64,000 nucleotides of DNA from Bacteroidales bacterium. GTDB lineage: Bacteria > Bacteroidota > Bacteroidia > Bacteroidales > F082. Location: contig JAFXMK010000018.1 of the NCBI GenBank assembly GCA_017530365.1, forward strand, positions 147,622 to 211,621, in the 5' to 3' direction. Numbering within the stretch: the stretch's first letter is position 1; each line of letters starts with the position of its first letter. Below, in pieces: positions 55,446-64,000 of this stretch. The notes beneath the pieces were generated by a model. The model ran no database searches, was not told the origin of the DNA, and saw only the letters and a program-made list of their open reading frames with translations. Both the position numbers and the translations under genes were made by a program.

Positions 55446-57569
55446 ATGGCAAACGTCCCTGAAAATATGATCAACCTCAGCCTCACGCGTAATATCGGCA
55501 TCATGGCTCACATCGATGCTGGTAAAACGACGACGACGGAGCGTATCCTCTATTATACGGGGCGCAGCCATAAGATTGGTGAGGTTCATGACGGAGCTGC
55601 CACCATGGACTGGATGGTCCAGGAGCAGGAACGTGGAATCACCATCACTTCAGCTGCCACCACGGTGTTCTGGCACCTTAACAATGAGGCATACAAGATC
55701 AACATCATTGACACTCCCGGCCACGTTGATTTCACAGTAGAGGTGGAGCGCTCGCTCCGAGTCCTCGATGGCGCCATCGCCATCTTCTGTGCCGTCGGCG
55801 GAGTGGAGCCTCAGTCGGAAACCGTGTGGCATCAGGCTAACAAGTACAAAGTGCCTCGCATCTGCTTTGTGAACAAGATGGACCGTGCCGGCGCCGATTT
55901 CTTCAAGGTTATCGAAGAGATTCGCGAGCGTCTGCACGCCAATCCCATCCCGCTTCAGCTTCCCATCGGCGTCGAAGACAGCTTCGTCGGCGTGGTTGAC
56001 CTGCTGAAGAACAAGGCTTTTGTGTGGGACGAGGAAGACAACGGCTCTCATTTTGAAGAGGTTGCCATCCCTGATGACATGAAGGAAGAGGTTGCAAAAT
56101 ACCGCACCATGATCATCGAGGGTGCCGCTGAGGACAATGAAGCCCTGTTCGAGAAATATATGGAAGATCCTGACAGCATCACGGAAGAAGAGTTGATCGC
56201 CCAGCTCCGCAAGGAGACCCTGGAACTCAACATCTGCCCCGTGTTCTGCGGCGCTTCCTTCAAGAACAAGGGCGTCCAGATGCTTCTCGACGGTATCGTC
56301 AACTACCTTCCCAGCCCGTTGGATGTCGATCACGTGACCGGCATCAACCCCAAGACCGAGCAAGAGGAAATCCGCAAGGCTGACCCGAATGGGCCGTTCT
56401 GCGCACTGGCATTCAAGATTGCCACCGATCCTTTTGTCGGTCGTCTTTGTTTCTTCCGCGTCTATTCAGGCACACTGAAAGCCGGCGAAACGGTTTTGAA
56501 CACTGGTACTGGCAAACGCGAACGCATTGCCAAGATTCTCCAGATGCACGCCAACAAACAGAACCCGCTGGAGGAGATCTCCGCTGGTGACATTGGCGCT
56601 GCCGTGGGCTTCAAGACCATCAGAACCGGCGATACTTTGACCGTCGAAAACAAGCCGCTGGTGCTTGAAAACATCAAGTTCCCTGATCCAGTGGTCAATG
56701 TCGCGATCGAGCCTAAGACAACTGCAGATATCGAAAAGATGGAAACCTCACTCGCCAAGTTGGTGGAAGAGGATCCCACTTTGTTCGTACACCTCGATGA
56801 AAACTCAGGACAGACCATCCTGTCCGGTATGGGTGAATTGCACCTTGATATTATTATCGACCGTCTCAGAAGAGAATTTGGCGTTGAAGTCAACCAGGGT
56901 CGTCCACAGGTCGCATATAAGGAAACCTTTACACACACGATTCAGCACCGTGAAGTCTATAAAAAACAGACCGGTGGAAAAGGTAAATTTGCCGATATCG
57001 AGTTTACAATGGGTCCTGCTGACGAGGGTGTCGTCGGTTTGCAGTTTGTCGATGAAGTCAAGAATGGTGCCATCCCACGCGAGTTCATTCCCGCCATCGA
57101 GAAAGGCTTTAAGGGAGCCGTCTCCAATGGTGTCCTGGCAGGTTTCCCTGTCGAAAGCGTCAAAGTCATCCTTACCGACGGTTCGTTCCACCCGGTGGAT
57201 AGCGACGCCCTCTCGTTCGAGTCGTGCGCCCACATCGGTTTCAAGGAGGCTGGCCTCAAAGCTGGTCCTGTCTTGACGGAACCTATCATGCGAGTCGAGA
57301 TTCACTGCCCTGACGAATATATTGGTGATGTCACGGGCGATCTGAACAAGAAAAGATCCATACTGCGCGAAGTCAATGCCAACATCGGCTTCCAGGTCAT
57401 CAAGGCGGACGTGCCGCTGGCTGAGATGTTCGGATACATCACAACCTTGCGTTCGATCACATCGGGCCACGCCACGTTCAATATGGAAATCAGCCATTAC
57501 GCCCCGGTGCCCGAAGCTCTTGCCGACATTGTCATTAAAAAAGCAAAGGGATTATATTTCATCAATTAA
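55446..57569 (+). CDS. fusA: Translation elongation factor G
   Basis: GTPase (707 aa) driving translocation. G1 [20 protein letters not shown]3 [10 protein letters not shown]4 NKMDRAGAD and domain IV/V motifs ([27 protein letters not shown]) are present. It is followed directly by rpsJ; tuf, which lies here in many bacteria, is absent, as usual in Bacteroidales. Confidence 0.99.
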   Translation: MANVPENMINLSLTRNIGIMAHIDAGKTTTTERILYYTGRSHKIGEVHDGAATMDWMVQEQERGITITSAATTVFWHLNNEAYKINIIDTPGHVDFTVEVERSLRVLDGAIAIFCAVGGVEPQSETVWHQANKYKVPRICFVNKMDRAGADFFKVIEEIRERLHANPIPLQLPIGVEDSFVGVVDLLKNKAFVWDEEDNGSHFEEVAIPDDMKEEVAKYRTMIIEGAAEDNEALFEKYMEDPDSITEEELIAQLRKETLELNICPVFCGASFKNKGVQMLLDGIVNYLPSPLDVDHVTGINPKTEQEEIRKADPNGPFCALAFKIATDPFVGRLCFFRVYSGTLKAGETVLNTGTGKRERIAKILQMHANKQNPLEEISAGDIGAAVGFKTIRTGDTLTVENKPLVLENIKFPDPVVNVAIEPKTTADIEKMETSLAKLVEEDPTLFVHLDENSGQTILSGMGELHLDIIIDRLRREFGVEVNQGRPQVAYKETFTHTIQHREVYKKQTGGKGKFADIEFTMGPADEGVVGLQFVDEVKNGAIPREFIPAIEKGFKGAVSNGVLAGFPVESVKVILTDGSFHPVDSDALSFESCAHIGFKEAGLKAGPVLTEPIMRVEIHCPDEYIGDVTGDLNKKRSILREVNANIGFQVIKADVPLAEMFGYITTLRSITSGHATFNMEISHYAPVPEALADIVIKKAKGLYFIN

Positions 57570-57599
57570 GAAAGACAAATCTTATAAATAATAATTATT

Positions 57600-57905
57600 G
57601 TGAGCCAGAGAATTAGAATTAAATTGAAGTCACACGATCATAACTTGGTTGACAAGTCAGCCCAGAAGATCGTGAACACTATTAAGTTGACTGGAGCTGT
57701 TGTCAGCGGTCCTATTCCGTTGCCGACCAACAAGAAAATCTACACTGTGCTGCGTTCAACTTTCGTTCACAAGAAATCGAGAGAACAGTTCGAGCTCTCC
57801 ACCTACAAGCGTTTGCTCGACATCTACAACTCGACTTCACAGACGATCGACGCACTGATGAAGCTGGAGCTCCCCAGTGGTGTGGAAGTAGAAATCAAAT
57901 TGTAA
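57600..57905 (+). CDS. rpsJ: 30S ribosomal protein S10
   Basis: Protein of 101 aa (also the NusE antitermination factor). Reads [20 protein letters not shown] after a GTG start (57600-57602), the only non-ATG start chosen in the ribosomal cluster. The [30 protein letters not shown] signature is intact. Confidence 0.99.
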   Translation: MSQRIRIKLKSHDHNLVDKSAQKIVNTIKLTGAVVSGPIPLPTNKKIYTVLRSTFVHKKSREQFELSTYKRLLDIYNSTSQTIDALMKLELPSGVEVEIKL

Positions 57906-57943
57906 AAAACCTATCTAGTACAAAAAATTAAAGCTAAGTAGCA

Positions 57944-58573
57944 ATGTCAGGATTACTAGGAAAAAAGATTGGGATGACAAGCATCTACGACGAGAGCGGT
58001 AAGATGATTCCGGTTACGGTCATCGAGGCTGGTCCGTGTGTGGTCACCCAAGTCAGAACAGTTGAGAAAGACGGTTACAGCGCCATCCAGTTAGGTTTCG
58101 ACGAGAAGAAGGTGAAGAACACCTCGAAGGCCGAGCAAGGTCACTTTGCCAAGGCCAACACGACTCCTAAGAAACTGGTGCGCGAGTTTACACGTTTCGA
58201 AGAAGGCCACAGAAAACAATTAGGCGAAACGTTAACCGTTGACGTCTTCATGGAAGGCGAATTTGTCGATGTCAGTGGCATCAGCAAAGGTAAAGGCTTC
58301 CAAGGCGTTGTGAAACGTCATCACTTCAATGGCGTTGGTCAAGCAACTCACGGTCAGCACAACCGTTTGAGAAAACCGGGTTCCATCGGTGCCTGCGCTT
58401 ATCCTTCGAGAGTTTTCAAAGGATTGCGCATGGGCGGTCAGATGGGTAACCATAGAGTTAAAGTTACGAACTTGCAGATCGTGAAGATTGATGCAAGTAA
58501 GAATTTGTTGGTGGTGAAGGGCGCTGTTCCGGGCCACAAGAATGGATATTTAATGATTGAGAGATGGAGTTAA
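57944..58573 (+). CDS. rplC: 50S ribosomal protein L3
   Basis: Protein of 209 aa, near the peptidyl-transferase centre. [29 protein letters not shown] and the [33 protein letters not shown] core with the methylated-Gln region are present. The stop overlaps the rplD start by 10 bp. Confidence 0.99.
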   Translation: MSGLLGKKIGMTSIYDESGKMIPVTVIEAGPCVVTQVRTVEKDGYSAIQLGFDEKKVKNTSKAEQGHFAKANTTPKKLVREFTRFEEGHRKQLGETLTVDVFMEGEFVDVSGISKGKGFQGVVKRHHFNGVGQATHGQHNRLRKPGSIGACAYPSRVFKGLRMGGQMGNHRVKVTNLQIVKIDASKNLLVVKGAVPGHKNGYLMIERWS

Positions 58574-59190
58574 CAGTTTATAACATCAAAGGCGAAGACA
58601 CCGGCCGTAAGGTCCAGCTGAATGACAACATTTATGCTGTCGAACCTAACGAGCATGTCATGTATCTGGCAGTGAAACAATACCTCGCTGACCAGCGTCA
58701 AGGAACTCACAAGTCCAAGGAACGCAGCGAACTCTCCGGCAGCACCCGCAAACTCTTCCGTCAGAAGGGTACCGGCGGTGCCCGTCGTGGCGACATCAAC
58801 TCTCCTTTGCTGAGAGGCGGTGCCCGCGTGTTCGGCCCCAAACCCCGCGACTATAGTTTCAAACTGAATAAGAAGGTCAAGGCGCTAGCCCGTAGATCAG
58901 CCCTCACCTGCAAGGTCAACGACAATGAGATCATCGTCGTCGAAGACTTCACGTTCGATACCATCAAGACCAAGCAGATGGTCAACATCCTGGACAACTT
59001 CAAGGTCAATGGAATGAGAAACATGTTCGTGTTTACCGAACCTAACCGCAACGTGGTGCTTTCTGCTCGCAACATTCAGCGCACTGACGTGGTCCTGGCT
59101 CGTAACCTGAACACATACGATATTCTGAATGCCAAGAGGATCTTCATCACCGAAAGTGCTCTGAAGCCAATCGACGAGATTCTTGGATAA
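58564..59190 (+). CDS. rplD: 50S ribosomal protein L4
   Basis: Protein of 208 aa lining the exit tunnel. The tunnel loop [44 protein letters not shown] is conserved. Starts within rplC (10-bp overlap), so translationally coupled. Confidence 0.99.
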   Translation: MELTVYNIKGEDTGRKVQLNDNIYAVEPNEHVMYLAVKQYLADQRQGTHKSKERSELSGSTRKLFRQKGTGGARRGDINSPLLRGGARVFGPKPRDYSFKLNKKVKALARRSALTCKVNDNEIIVVEDFTFDTIKTKQMVNILDNFKVNGMRNMFVFTEPNRNVVLSARNIQRTDVVLARNLNTYDILNAKRIFITESALKPIDEILG

Positions 59191-59216
59191 TGTTTAACTT
59201 TTAAAAAGGAAAAGAG

Positions 59217-59507
59217 ATGATTATCATTAAGAAACCCGTCATTACAGAGAAGATGACCGCAATAAGCGAAAAGCTTAATCGCTATGCATTCATCGTTGAC
59301 AAGCGCGCCAACAAAATTCAAATCAAGAAGGCCGTTGAGGACATCTACGGTGTGAAGGTTGTCGCCGTCAACACGATGAATTACGAAGGAAAGTCGAAGT
59401 CACGTTACACCAAGAGTGGCGTCATTACCGGTAAGGTCAGTGACACCAAGAAGGCTGTTGTGACCTTGGCTGAAGGTGAAACAATTGACTTTTTTAGCAG
59501 TATCTGA
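59217..59507 (+). CDS. rplW: 50S ribosomal protein L23
   Basis: Protein of 96 aa at the tunnel exit, docking site for trigger factor and SRP. Shows [44 protein letters not shown]; matches the family in length. Confidence 0.98.
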   Translation: MIIIKKPVITEKMTAISEKLNRYAFIVDKRANKIQIKKAVEDIYGVKVVAVNTMNYEGKSKSRYTKSGVITGKVSDTKKAVVTLAEGETIDFFSSI

Positions 59508-59509
59508 AA

Positions 59510-60334
59510 ATGGCTTTAAAGAAATATAAACCTACGACACCAGGTCAGCGTTTCAAGGTATTGAGCGCATTTGACGAGATCACGACCGACAAACCTGAAA
59601 AGTCATTGCTTGCTCCTATGAAGAGCACAGGTGGTCGTAACTCCAGTGGTAAAATGACTGTTCGCTACAGAGGTGGTGGACACAAACAGAAATACAGAAT
59701 CATCGACTTCAAGCGCGACAAGGACGGCGTTCCAGGAATCGTCAAGACTATCGAATACGATCCGAACCGCACCGCACGTATCGCCTTGGTGTTCTACAAG
59801 GACGGTGAGAAGCGTTATATCATCGCTCCTGCTGGCTTGAAAGTCGGTCAGGAAATCATCAGCGGCAAGGGCGTCCAGCCGAACGTCGGCAACACCTTGT
59901 TCCTGAGCGAGGTTCCATTCGGTACTATTATTCATAACATCGAGTTGCGTCCTGGTCAGGGTGCCAAGATGGCAAGAAGCGCCGGCAGCTATGCACAGCT
60001 GATGTCGCGTGAAGGCAAATATGCCATCCTCCGCATGCCCTCTGGTGAAACTCGTATGATTCTCCAAGCTTGCAAAGCTACGATCGGTTCTGTCTCCAAC
60101 GGAGACCACAACCTCGAGAAGTCAGGCAAGGCTGGCCGCAGCCGCTGGTTGGGCCGCCGTCCTCACAACCGTGGTGTTGTCATGAACCCTGTCGATCACC
60201 CGATGGGTGGTGGCGAAGGCCGTGCCTCCGGTGGTCACCCACGTTCACGCAAGGGCTTGCCGGCAAAGGGTTACAAGACCCGCTCGCCAAAGGCAGCTTC
60301 AAGCAAGTACATCATCGAAAGAAGAAAGAAGTAA
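59510..60334 (+). CDS. rplB: 50S ribosomal protein L2
   Basis: Protein of 274 aa essential for peptidyl transfer. Conserved [22 protein letters not shown] region and the [27 protein letters not shown]-terminus. Two bases after rplW. Confidence 0.99.
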   Translation: MALKKYKPTTPGQRFKVLSAFDEITTDKPEKSLLAPMKSTGGRNSSGKMTVRYRGGGHKQKYRIIDFKRDKDGVPGIVKTIEYDPNRTARIALVFYKDGEKRYIIAPAGLKVGQEIISGKGVQPNVGNTLFLSEVPFGTIIHNIELRPGQGAKMARSAGSYAQLMSREGKYAILRMPSGETRMILQACKATIGSVSNGDHNLEKSGKAGRSRWLGRRPHNRGVVMNPVDHPMGGGEGRASGGHPRSRKGLPAKGYKTRSPKAASSKYIIERRKK

Positions 60335-60358
60335 TCATCAGGAAAATCGCATAAAACT

Positions 60359-60637
60359 ATGAGTAGATCATTAAAAAAAGGCCCGTACATCCACTACAAA
60401 CTCTATCAGAGAGTGATGGAAAACGTTGAAAGCGGCAAGAAGACCGTGATCAAGACTTGGTCAAGAGCATCCATGATTTCTCCTGATTTCGTCGGACAGA
60501 CCATCGCCGTCCACAATGGTAACAAGTTCATCCCGGTCTATGTGACTGAGAACATGGTTGGCCACAAACTCGGCGAGTTCGCCCCGACCCGTATCTTCAG
60601 AGGTCATGCTGGTAATAAAGATAAAGGTAACAAGTAA
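60359..60637 (+). CDS. rpsS: 30S ribosomal protein S19
   Basis: Protein of 92 aa in the 30S head. [18 protein letters not shown] and [46 protein letters not shown] are typical. Confidence 0.99.
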   Translation: MSRSLKKGPYIHYKLYQRVMENVESGKKTVIKTWSRASMISPDFVGQTIAVHNGNKFIPVYVTENMVGHKLGEFAPTRIFRGHAGNKDKGNK

Positions 60638-60652
60638 TATTAGGAGGTAACA

Positions 60653-61060
60653 ATGGGAGCTAGAAAACACAACAGAGCTGAAGCTATTAAGGAAGCTCGT
60701 AAATCAGTAGCCATCGCCCATCTGAACAACGTGCCGACGTCTCCTTACAAGATGCGTCTCGTGGCCGACATGATCAGAGGTATGAAGGTGGAGCTTGCAC
60801 TGCATGCCTTGCAATATTCAACCAAGGAAGCTTCGAACAAAGTCTATAAACTGCTTCGTTCGGCAATCGCTAACTGGGAAGCCAAGAATGAAGGAAAACG
60901 CGTTGAGGACAGCAACCTTTACGTCAAAGAGATCTGGGTCGATGAAGGCCGTACGCTGAAGCGCATCCAGGCTGCCCCTCACGGACGTGCATTCCACATC
61001 CGCAAGCGTTCGAATCACGTTACTATTATTGTGGACAGCAGAATAGCTAAGGAAGAATAA
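60653..61060 (+). CDS. rplV: 50S ribosomal protein L22
   Basis: Protein of 135 aa; tunnel-lining beta hairpin region [34 protein letters not shown] is intact. Start GTAACAATG after an AGGAGG-like sequence (TAGGAGGTAAC), a rare clear Shine-Dalgarno in this cluster. Confidence 0.99.
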   Translation: MGARKHNRAEAIKEARKSVAIAHLNNVPTSPYKMRLVADMIRGMKVELALHALQYSTKEASNKVYKLLRSAIANWEAKNEGKRVEDSNLYVKEIWVDEGRTLKRIQAAPHGRAFHIRKRSNHVTIIVDSRIAKEE

Positions 61061-61082
61061 ATTGAATAATTAGATAAGTAAA

Positions 61083-61808
61083 ATGGGACAAAAAACTAAT
61101 CCTATAGGTCTTAGATTGGGAATCATCAAAGGATGGGATTCCAATTGGTATGGCGGAAAAGACTTTTCAGCCAAGCTCGTTGAGGACGACAAGATCCGCA
61201 AGTATCTGAACGCCCGTCTCGGCAAGGCTGGCATCTCAAAGATCGCCATCGAACGTTCCTTGAAGTATGTCACTGTCACCATCTTCACTGCCCGTCCGGG
61301 TATGATCATTGGTAAAGGTGGCGAGGAAGTTGACAAGCTGAAGAAAGAGCTCGTCAAACTTACCGGCAAGGAAGTGCAAATCAACATCAACGAGATCAAG
61401 AGACCTGAACTCGATGCTTTCATCGTGGCAAGCTCAATCGCCAAACAAATCGAAGGCCGTGTGTCATACCGCCGCGCCATCAAGACCGCTTCTGCAGGCA
61501 CCATGAGAATTGGCGCCGAGGGCATCAAGATCTTGATCTCCGGTCGTGTTGGCGGCGCTGAAATCGCACGCTCTGAATCCTACAAGGAAGGCCGTATCCC
61601 GCTGCATACCCTGCGCGCTGACATCGACTACTCCTTGGTTGAGGCTCACACCTCTTACGGCCGCCTCGGCATCAAGGTGTGGATCTGCAAAGGTGAAATC
61701 TATGGTAAGCCAGAACTGGTTCCGACAAGTGTCAACAGCCAGGCCAAGCGCCCCGCTGCTGCCAAACCCGCCGGTGCTCCACGTCGTGGCAATGGAAAAC
61801 GTAAATAA
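61083..61808 (+). CDS. rpsC: 30S ribosomal protein S3
   Basis: Protein of 241 aa at the mRNA entry channel. [23 protein letters not shown], the KH domain with [20 protein letters not shown], and [13 protein letters not shown] are present, with a Lys/Pro/Ala-rich tail. Confidence 0.99.
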   Translation: MGQKTNPIGLRLGIIKGWDSNWYGGKDFSAKLVEDDKIRKYLNARLGKAGISKIAIERSLKYVTVTIFTARPGMIIGKGGEEVDKLKKELVKLTGKEVQININEIKRPELDAFIVASSIAKQIEGRVSYRRAIKTASAGTMRIGAEGIKILISGRVGGAEIARSESYKEGRIPLHTLRADIDYSLVEAHTSYGRLGIKVWICKGEIYGKPELVPTSVNSQAKRPAAAKPAGAPRRGNGKRK

Positions 61809-61838
61809 TTTTTTGTGAACTTTAAAAGTTAAGTAACG

Positions 61839-62258
61839 ATGTTACAACCGAAAAGACAAAAATTCAGAAGACCCCAAAAAGGTAAGATGAAAGGCAACGC
61901 TTTCCGTGGCCACGAGTTAGCTTTTGGATCTTTTGGAATCAAGACACTGGAAGAGGCTCTGATCACGGCTCGCCAAATCGAAGCCGCCCGTCAAGCCGTC
62001 ACACGTTATATGAAACGTGAAGGACAGATCTGGATCCGCATCTATCCCGACAAACCCATCACCAAGAAGCCTTTGGACGTCCGTATGGGTAAAGGTAAGG
62101 GTGATCCGGAGTACTTTGTAGCTCGCGTTACCCCCGGTCACATGCTGTTTGAAGCTGACGGTGTGCCGTTGGCAATCGCCAAGGAAGCTCTCCGCCTTGC
62201 AGCTCAGAAACTGCCGGTAACGACGAAGTTTGTGGTAAGAAGAGATTACGTCGAATAA
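61839..62258 (+). CDS. rplP: 50S ribosomal protein L16
   Basis: Protein of 139 aa near the A-site. [24 protein letters not shown] and the [27 protein letters not shown] core are intact. Confidence 0.99.
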   Translation: MLQPKRQKFRRPQKGKMKGNAFRGHELAFGSFGIKTLEEALITARQIEAARQAVTRYMKREGQIWIRIYPDKPITKKPLDVRMGKGKGDPEYFVARVTPGHMLFEADGVPLAIAKEALRLAAQKLPVTTKFVVRRDYVE

Positions 62259-62275
62259 TTAAGTTGGAATAAGAA

Positions 62276-62476
62276 ATGAAAAAAGAATCATTAAGAGATT
62301 TGAGCGTCGCCGATCTGAACGAACGTTTGGAACAGAGCCGCGAACAGCTGGTGAAGATGAACCTCAACCACGCTGCCTCCCCACTGGAGAACCCGAATTT
62401 GATTCGCGCCACGCGCAAGAACATTGCCCGGATTCTGACTGAATTGAGAAGACGCGAACTCGAAGGTAGTAAATAA
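62276..62476 (+). CDS. rpmC: 50S ribosomal protein L29
   Basis: Protein of 66 aa, two-helix hairpin near the tunnel exit. [28 protein letters not shown] and the C-terminal [20 protein letters not shown] are family typical. Confidence 0.97.
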   Translation: MKKESLRDLSVADLNERLEQSREQLVKMNLNHAASPLENPNLIRATRKNIARILTELRRRELEGSK

Positions 62477-62495
62477 CTTTAAACGACGAATACAA

Positions 62496-62756
62496 ATGGA
62501 AGAAACTAGAAATTTGAGAAAAGAGAGAATCGGCGTGGTTGTCAGCAATAAGATGGACAAATCCATCGTCGTGGAGATCGAACGTCGTGAAAAGCACCCG
62601 ATCTACGGTAAGTTTATCAAGAAAACGAACCGTTTTATGGCTCATGATGAGAAGAATGAGTGCAACATCGGTGACACCGTGCGCATCATGGAAACCCGTC
62701 CTATGAGCAAAAGAAAATGTTGGAGATTAGTAGAAATTATCGAAAGGGCTAAGTAA
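62496..62756 (+). CDS. rpsQ: 30S ribosomal protein S17
   Basis: Protein of 86 aa, OB-fold primary 16S binder. [45 protein letters not shown] and [27 protein letters not shown] are conserved. The stop is separated from rplN by one base. Confidence 0.98.
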   Translation: MEETRNLRKERIGVVVSNKMDKSIVVEIERREKHPIYGKFIKKTNRFMAHDEKNECNIGDTVRIMETRPMSKRKCWRLVEIIERAK

Positions 62757-62757
62757 T

Positions 62758-63126
62758 ATGATACAACAGGAAACCAGACTCGCAGTAGCTGACAATAGCG
62801 GTGCAAAAGAAGTCCTCTGCATCAGAGTGTTAGGCGGAACCAAGAAGCGTTACGCCCACACAGGCGACATTATCGTCGTCACCGTGAAAAGCGCCATCCC
62901 AAGCGGTAACATCAAGAAAGGTACCGTTTCAAAGGCAGTCGTAGTCCGTACTAAGAAGGAAACCCGTCGCGCCGACGGTTCCTACATCCGCTTCGATGAC
63001 AATGCCTGCGTTCTTCTGAACAACGCCGGTGAACTCGTCGGAACCCGTATCTTTGGTCCCGTTGCCAGAGAGTTGCGTGAAAAGCAGTTTATGAAAATAG
63101 TTTCACTTGCTCCAGAAGTGTTGTAA
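62758..63126 (+). CDS. rplN: 50S ribosomal protein L14
   Basis: Protein of 122 aa at the intersubunit bridge. [27 protein letters not shown] and [27 protein letters not shown] are diagnostic. Confidence 0.99.
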   Translation: MIQQETRLAVADNSGAKEVLCIRVLGGTKKRYAHTGDIIVVTVKSAIPSGNIKKGTVSKAVVVRTKKETRRADGSYIRFDDNACVLLNNAGELVGTRIFGPVARELREKQFMKIVSLAPEVL

Positions 63127-63138
63127 TTTAAAATTGAA

Positions 63139-63462
63139 ATGACTATGAAATTACATGTTAAGAAAGGCGACACTGTCCTGGTACTTTCAGGCAATGACAA
63201 AGGCAAGCAAGGCAAAGTGATGAGCGTTGACAGAAAGTCTCAAAGAGCCATCGTTGAAGGCGTGAGAATCATCTCCAAGCACACTCGTCCCAACGCTGAA
63301 CACCCCCAAGGCGGCATCATCAAGCAGGAAGCCCCCATCCACATCTCCAACCTCATGGTAGTCGATAACAGCGGCAAGCCCACGAGAGTCGGACGTAAAT
63401 TAGATGAAAAATCAGGTAAATTAGTCCGTTATTCAAAGAAAACCGGAGAAATAATCAAGTAA
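63139..63462 (+). CDS. rplX: 50S ribosomal protein L24
   Basis: Protein of 107 aa, assembly initiator with KOW motif: [22 protein letters not shown]. Start [11 protein letters not shown]; a second Met two codons on is possible. Confidence 0.98.
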   Translation: MTMKLHVKKGDTVLVLSGNDKGKQGKVMSVDRKSQRAIVEGVRIISKHTRPNAEHPQGGIIKQEAPIHISNLMVVDNSGKPTRVGRKLDEKSGKLVRYSKKTGEIIK

Positions 63463-63463
63463 G

Positions 63464-64000
63464 ATGAACTATCAACCCAGACTTAGAACTCAATACAAGA
63501 GTGAAATCGTGCCTGCATTGATGGAAGAATTCCAGTATAAGAGCGTGATGCAGGTTCCACGGCTTTTGAAAATTTCACTCAATCAGGGTATCGGTGCTGC
63601 CTTGGCAGACAAGAAACTGATTGATTATGGTGTAGAGGAAATGAGTGCTATCACCGGTCAGAAAGCCGTTCCGACTATCTCAAGACACGACGTCAGTAAC
63701 TTCAAACTGCGTCGCGGCAACCCGATTGGCGTTCACGTTACACTGCGCGGTGACAAGATGTACGAATTCCTCGAACGTCTGGTCTGCGTCGCACTCCCAC
63801 GTGTCCGCGACTTCCGTGGTATCAACGACAAAGGCTTCGATGGCCGTGGCAACTACAGTTTCGGTATCACCGAACAGATTATCTTCCCGGAAATCGACAT
63901 TGAAAAGGTCAACCATATCAATGGTATGAACATCACCTTCGTCACTTCAGCCAATACTGATCAAGAGGCTTTGGCTTTGTTGAAACAATTTGGTCTTCCT
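63464..64000 (+). CDS. rplE: 50S ribosomal protein L5, 3' partial
   Basis: Starts [23 protein letters not shown] one base after the rplX stop; 179 aa are visible and the frame is still open at the window edge, just short of the usual 180-190. The central [25 protein letters not shown] and [30 protein letters not shown] motifs confirm L5, which binds 5S rRNA. Confidence 0.97.
   Translation, partial: MNYQPRLRTQYKSEIVPALMEEFQYKSVMQVPRLLKISLNQGIGAALADKKLIDYGVEEMSAITGQKAVPTISRHDVSNFKLRRGNPIGVHVTLRGDKMYEFLERLVCVALPRVRDFRGINDKGFDGRGNYSFGITEQIIFPEIDIEKVNHINGMNITFVTSANTDQEALALLKQFGLP

Noticed and set aside
1-64000. CRISPR array
   Set aside because: The short tandem arrays have 7-8 bp units with no spacers, and no cas gene is present.
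1-64000. Insertion sequences, prophage or integrative element
   Set aside because: No transposase, integrase, relaxase or phage gene was recognised; the tRNA genes show no duplicated 3' ends that would mark attachment sites.

Overview
The window is a chromosomal segment of a member of the Bacteroidales (Bacteroidota). The evidence is four-fold. Seven secreted proteins end in a type IX secretion (T9SS) type A sorting domain. Most intergenic regions carry the Bacteroidota-type promoter (-7 TAnnTTTG, occasionally with a TTG/CTTG about 19-20 nt upstream). The str and S10-spc ribosomal clusters are joined with fusA directly followed by rpsJ and no tuf between them. The tmRNA tag is of the GENNYAxAA type. 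Uncultured gut or anaerobic Bacteroidales are plausible; I cannot name a genus.

Layout. 1-5.9 kb: a T9SS-sorted subtilase (5' end outside the window), the lpxK-punA-lpxH lipid A/nucleoside operon, and a Nif3-like gene followed by a zinc-ribbon coiled-coil gene. 5.9-13.4 kb: a FadL-like porin, a Tyr/His/Ser-rich lipoprotein, proS, a DUF2807-like lipoprotein overlapping a PagL-like lipid A deacylase, and mazG. 13.5-17.5 kb: a large duplicated T9SS cargo, then cdsA-psd (phosphatidylethanolamine pathway). 17.5-22.4 kb: an operon of MbnP-like lipoprotein, MbnH-like dihaem protein and a SpoU methyltransferase/YjjG-type HAD fusion; then a DUF2027/Smr gene, a lipoprotein and tRNA-Arg. 22.4-26.7 kb: a Tat-exported aldo/keto reductase with ferredoxin tail, a membrane polyferredoxin and a beta-helix T9SS cargo. 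26.8-34.3 kb: ssrA (tmRNA), a sigma-54-type response regulator without DNA-binding domain, a VCBS T9SS cargo, a retropepsin-LOG pair, tRNA-Gly, an SPFH/Tim44-like zinc-ribbon pair and tRNA-Val. 34.4-53.3 kb: a lipoprotein, two tandem paralogous T9SS cargos, an MFS transporter, an M16 protease, rsmG, a GH73-LysM hydrolase, uvrA, an MltD-like transglycosylase, rfbC, lpdA and another T9SS cargo. 53.4-64 kb: two small genes, then the ribosomal superoperon rpsL-rpsG-fusA-rpsJ-rplC-D-W-B-rpsS-rplV-rpsC-rplP-rpmC-rpsQ-rplN-X-E behind one strong promoter and a structured leader of about 260 nt.

The most unusual feature is not a gene. At least 17 short degenerate tandem arrays with a 7-bp (sometimes 8-bp) period, each with its own unit, sit at gene 3' ends. 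In most of them the unit contains a stop triplet in the sense direction of the gene that ends there, and the array often supplies the gene's own stop codon. Because 7 and 8 are not multiples of 3, a few units put a stop in all three frames. One copy lies inside a coding sequence and has lost exactly the unit that would have placed TAG in frame. A stop-less copy forms the linker of the SpoU-YjjG fusion. Other dispersed repeats (the GGATTGC...CGCAATGACG type, a CCCTCTCC...GGAGAGGGG type and a GTAGAGACG...CGTCTCTAC palindrome) have also been captured into gene ends. Family names are from motif recognition only; no search was run.
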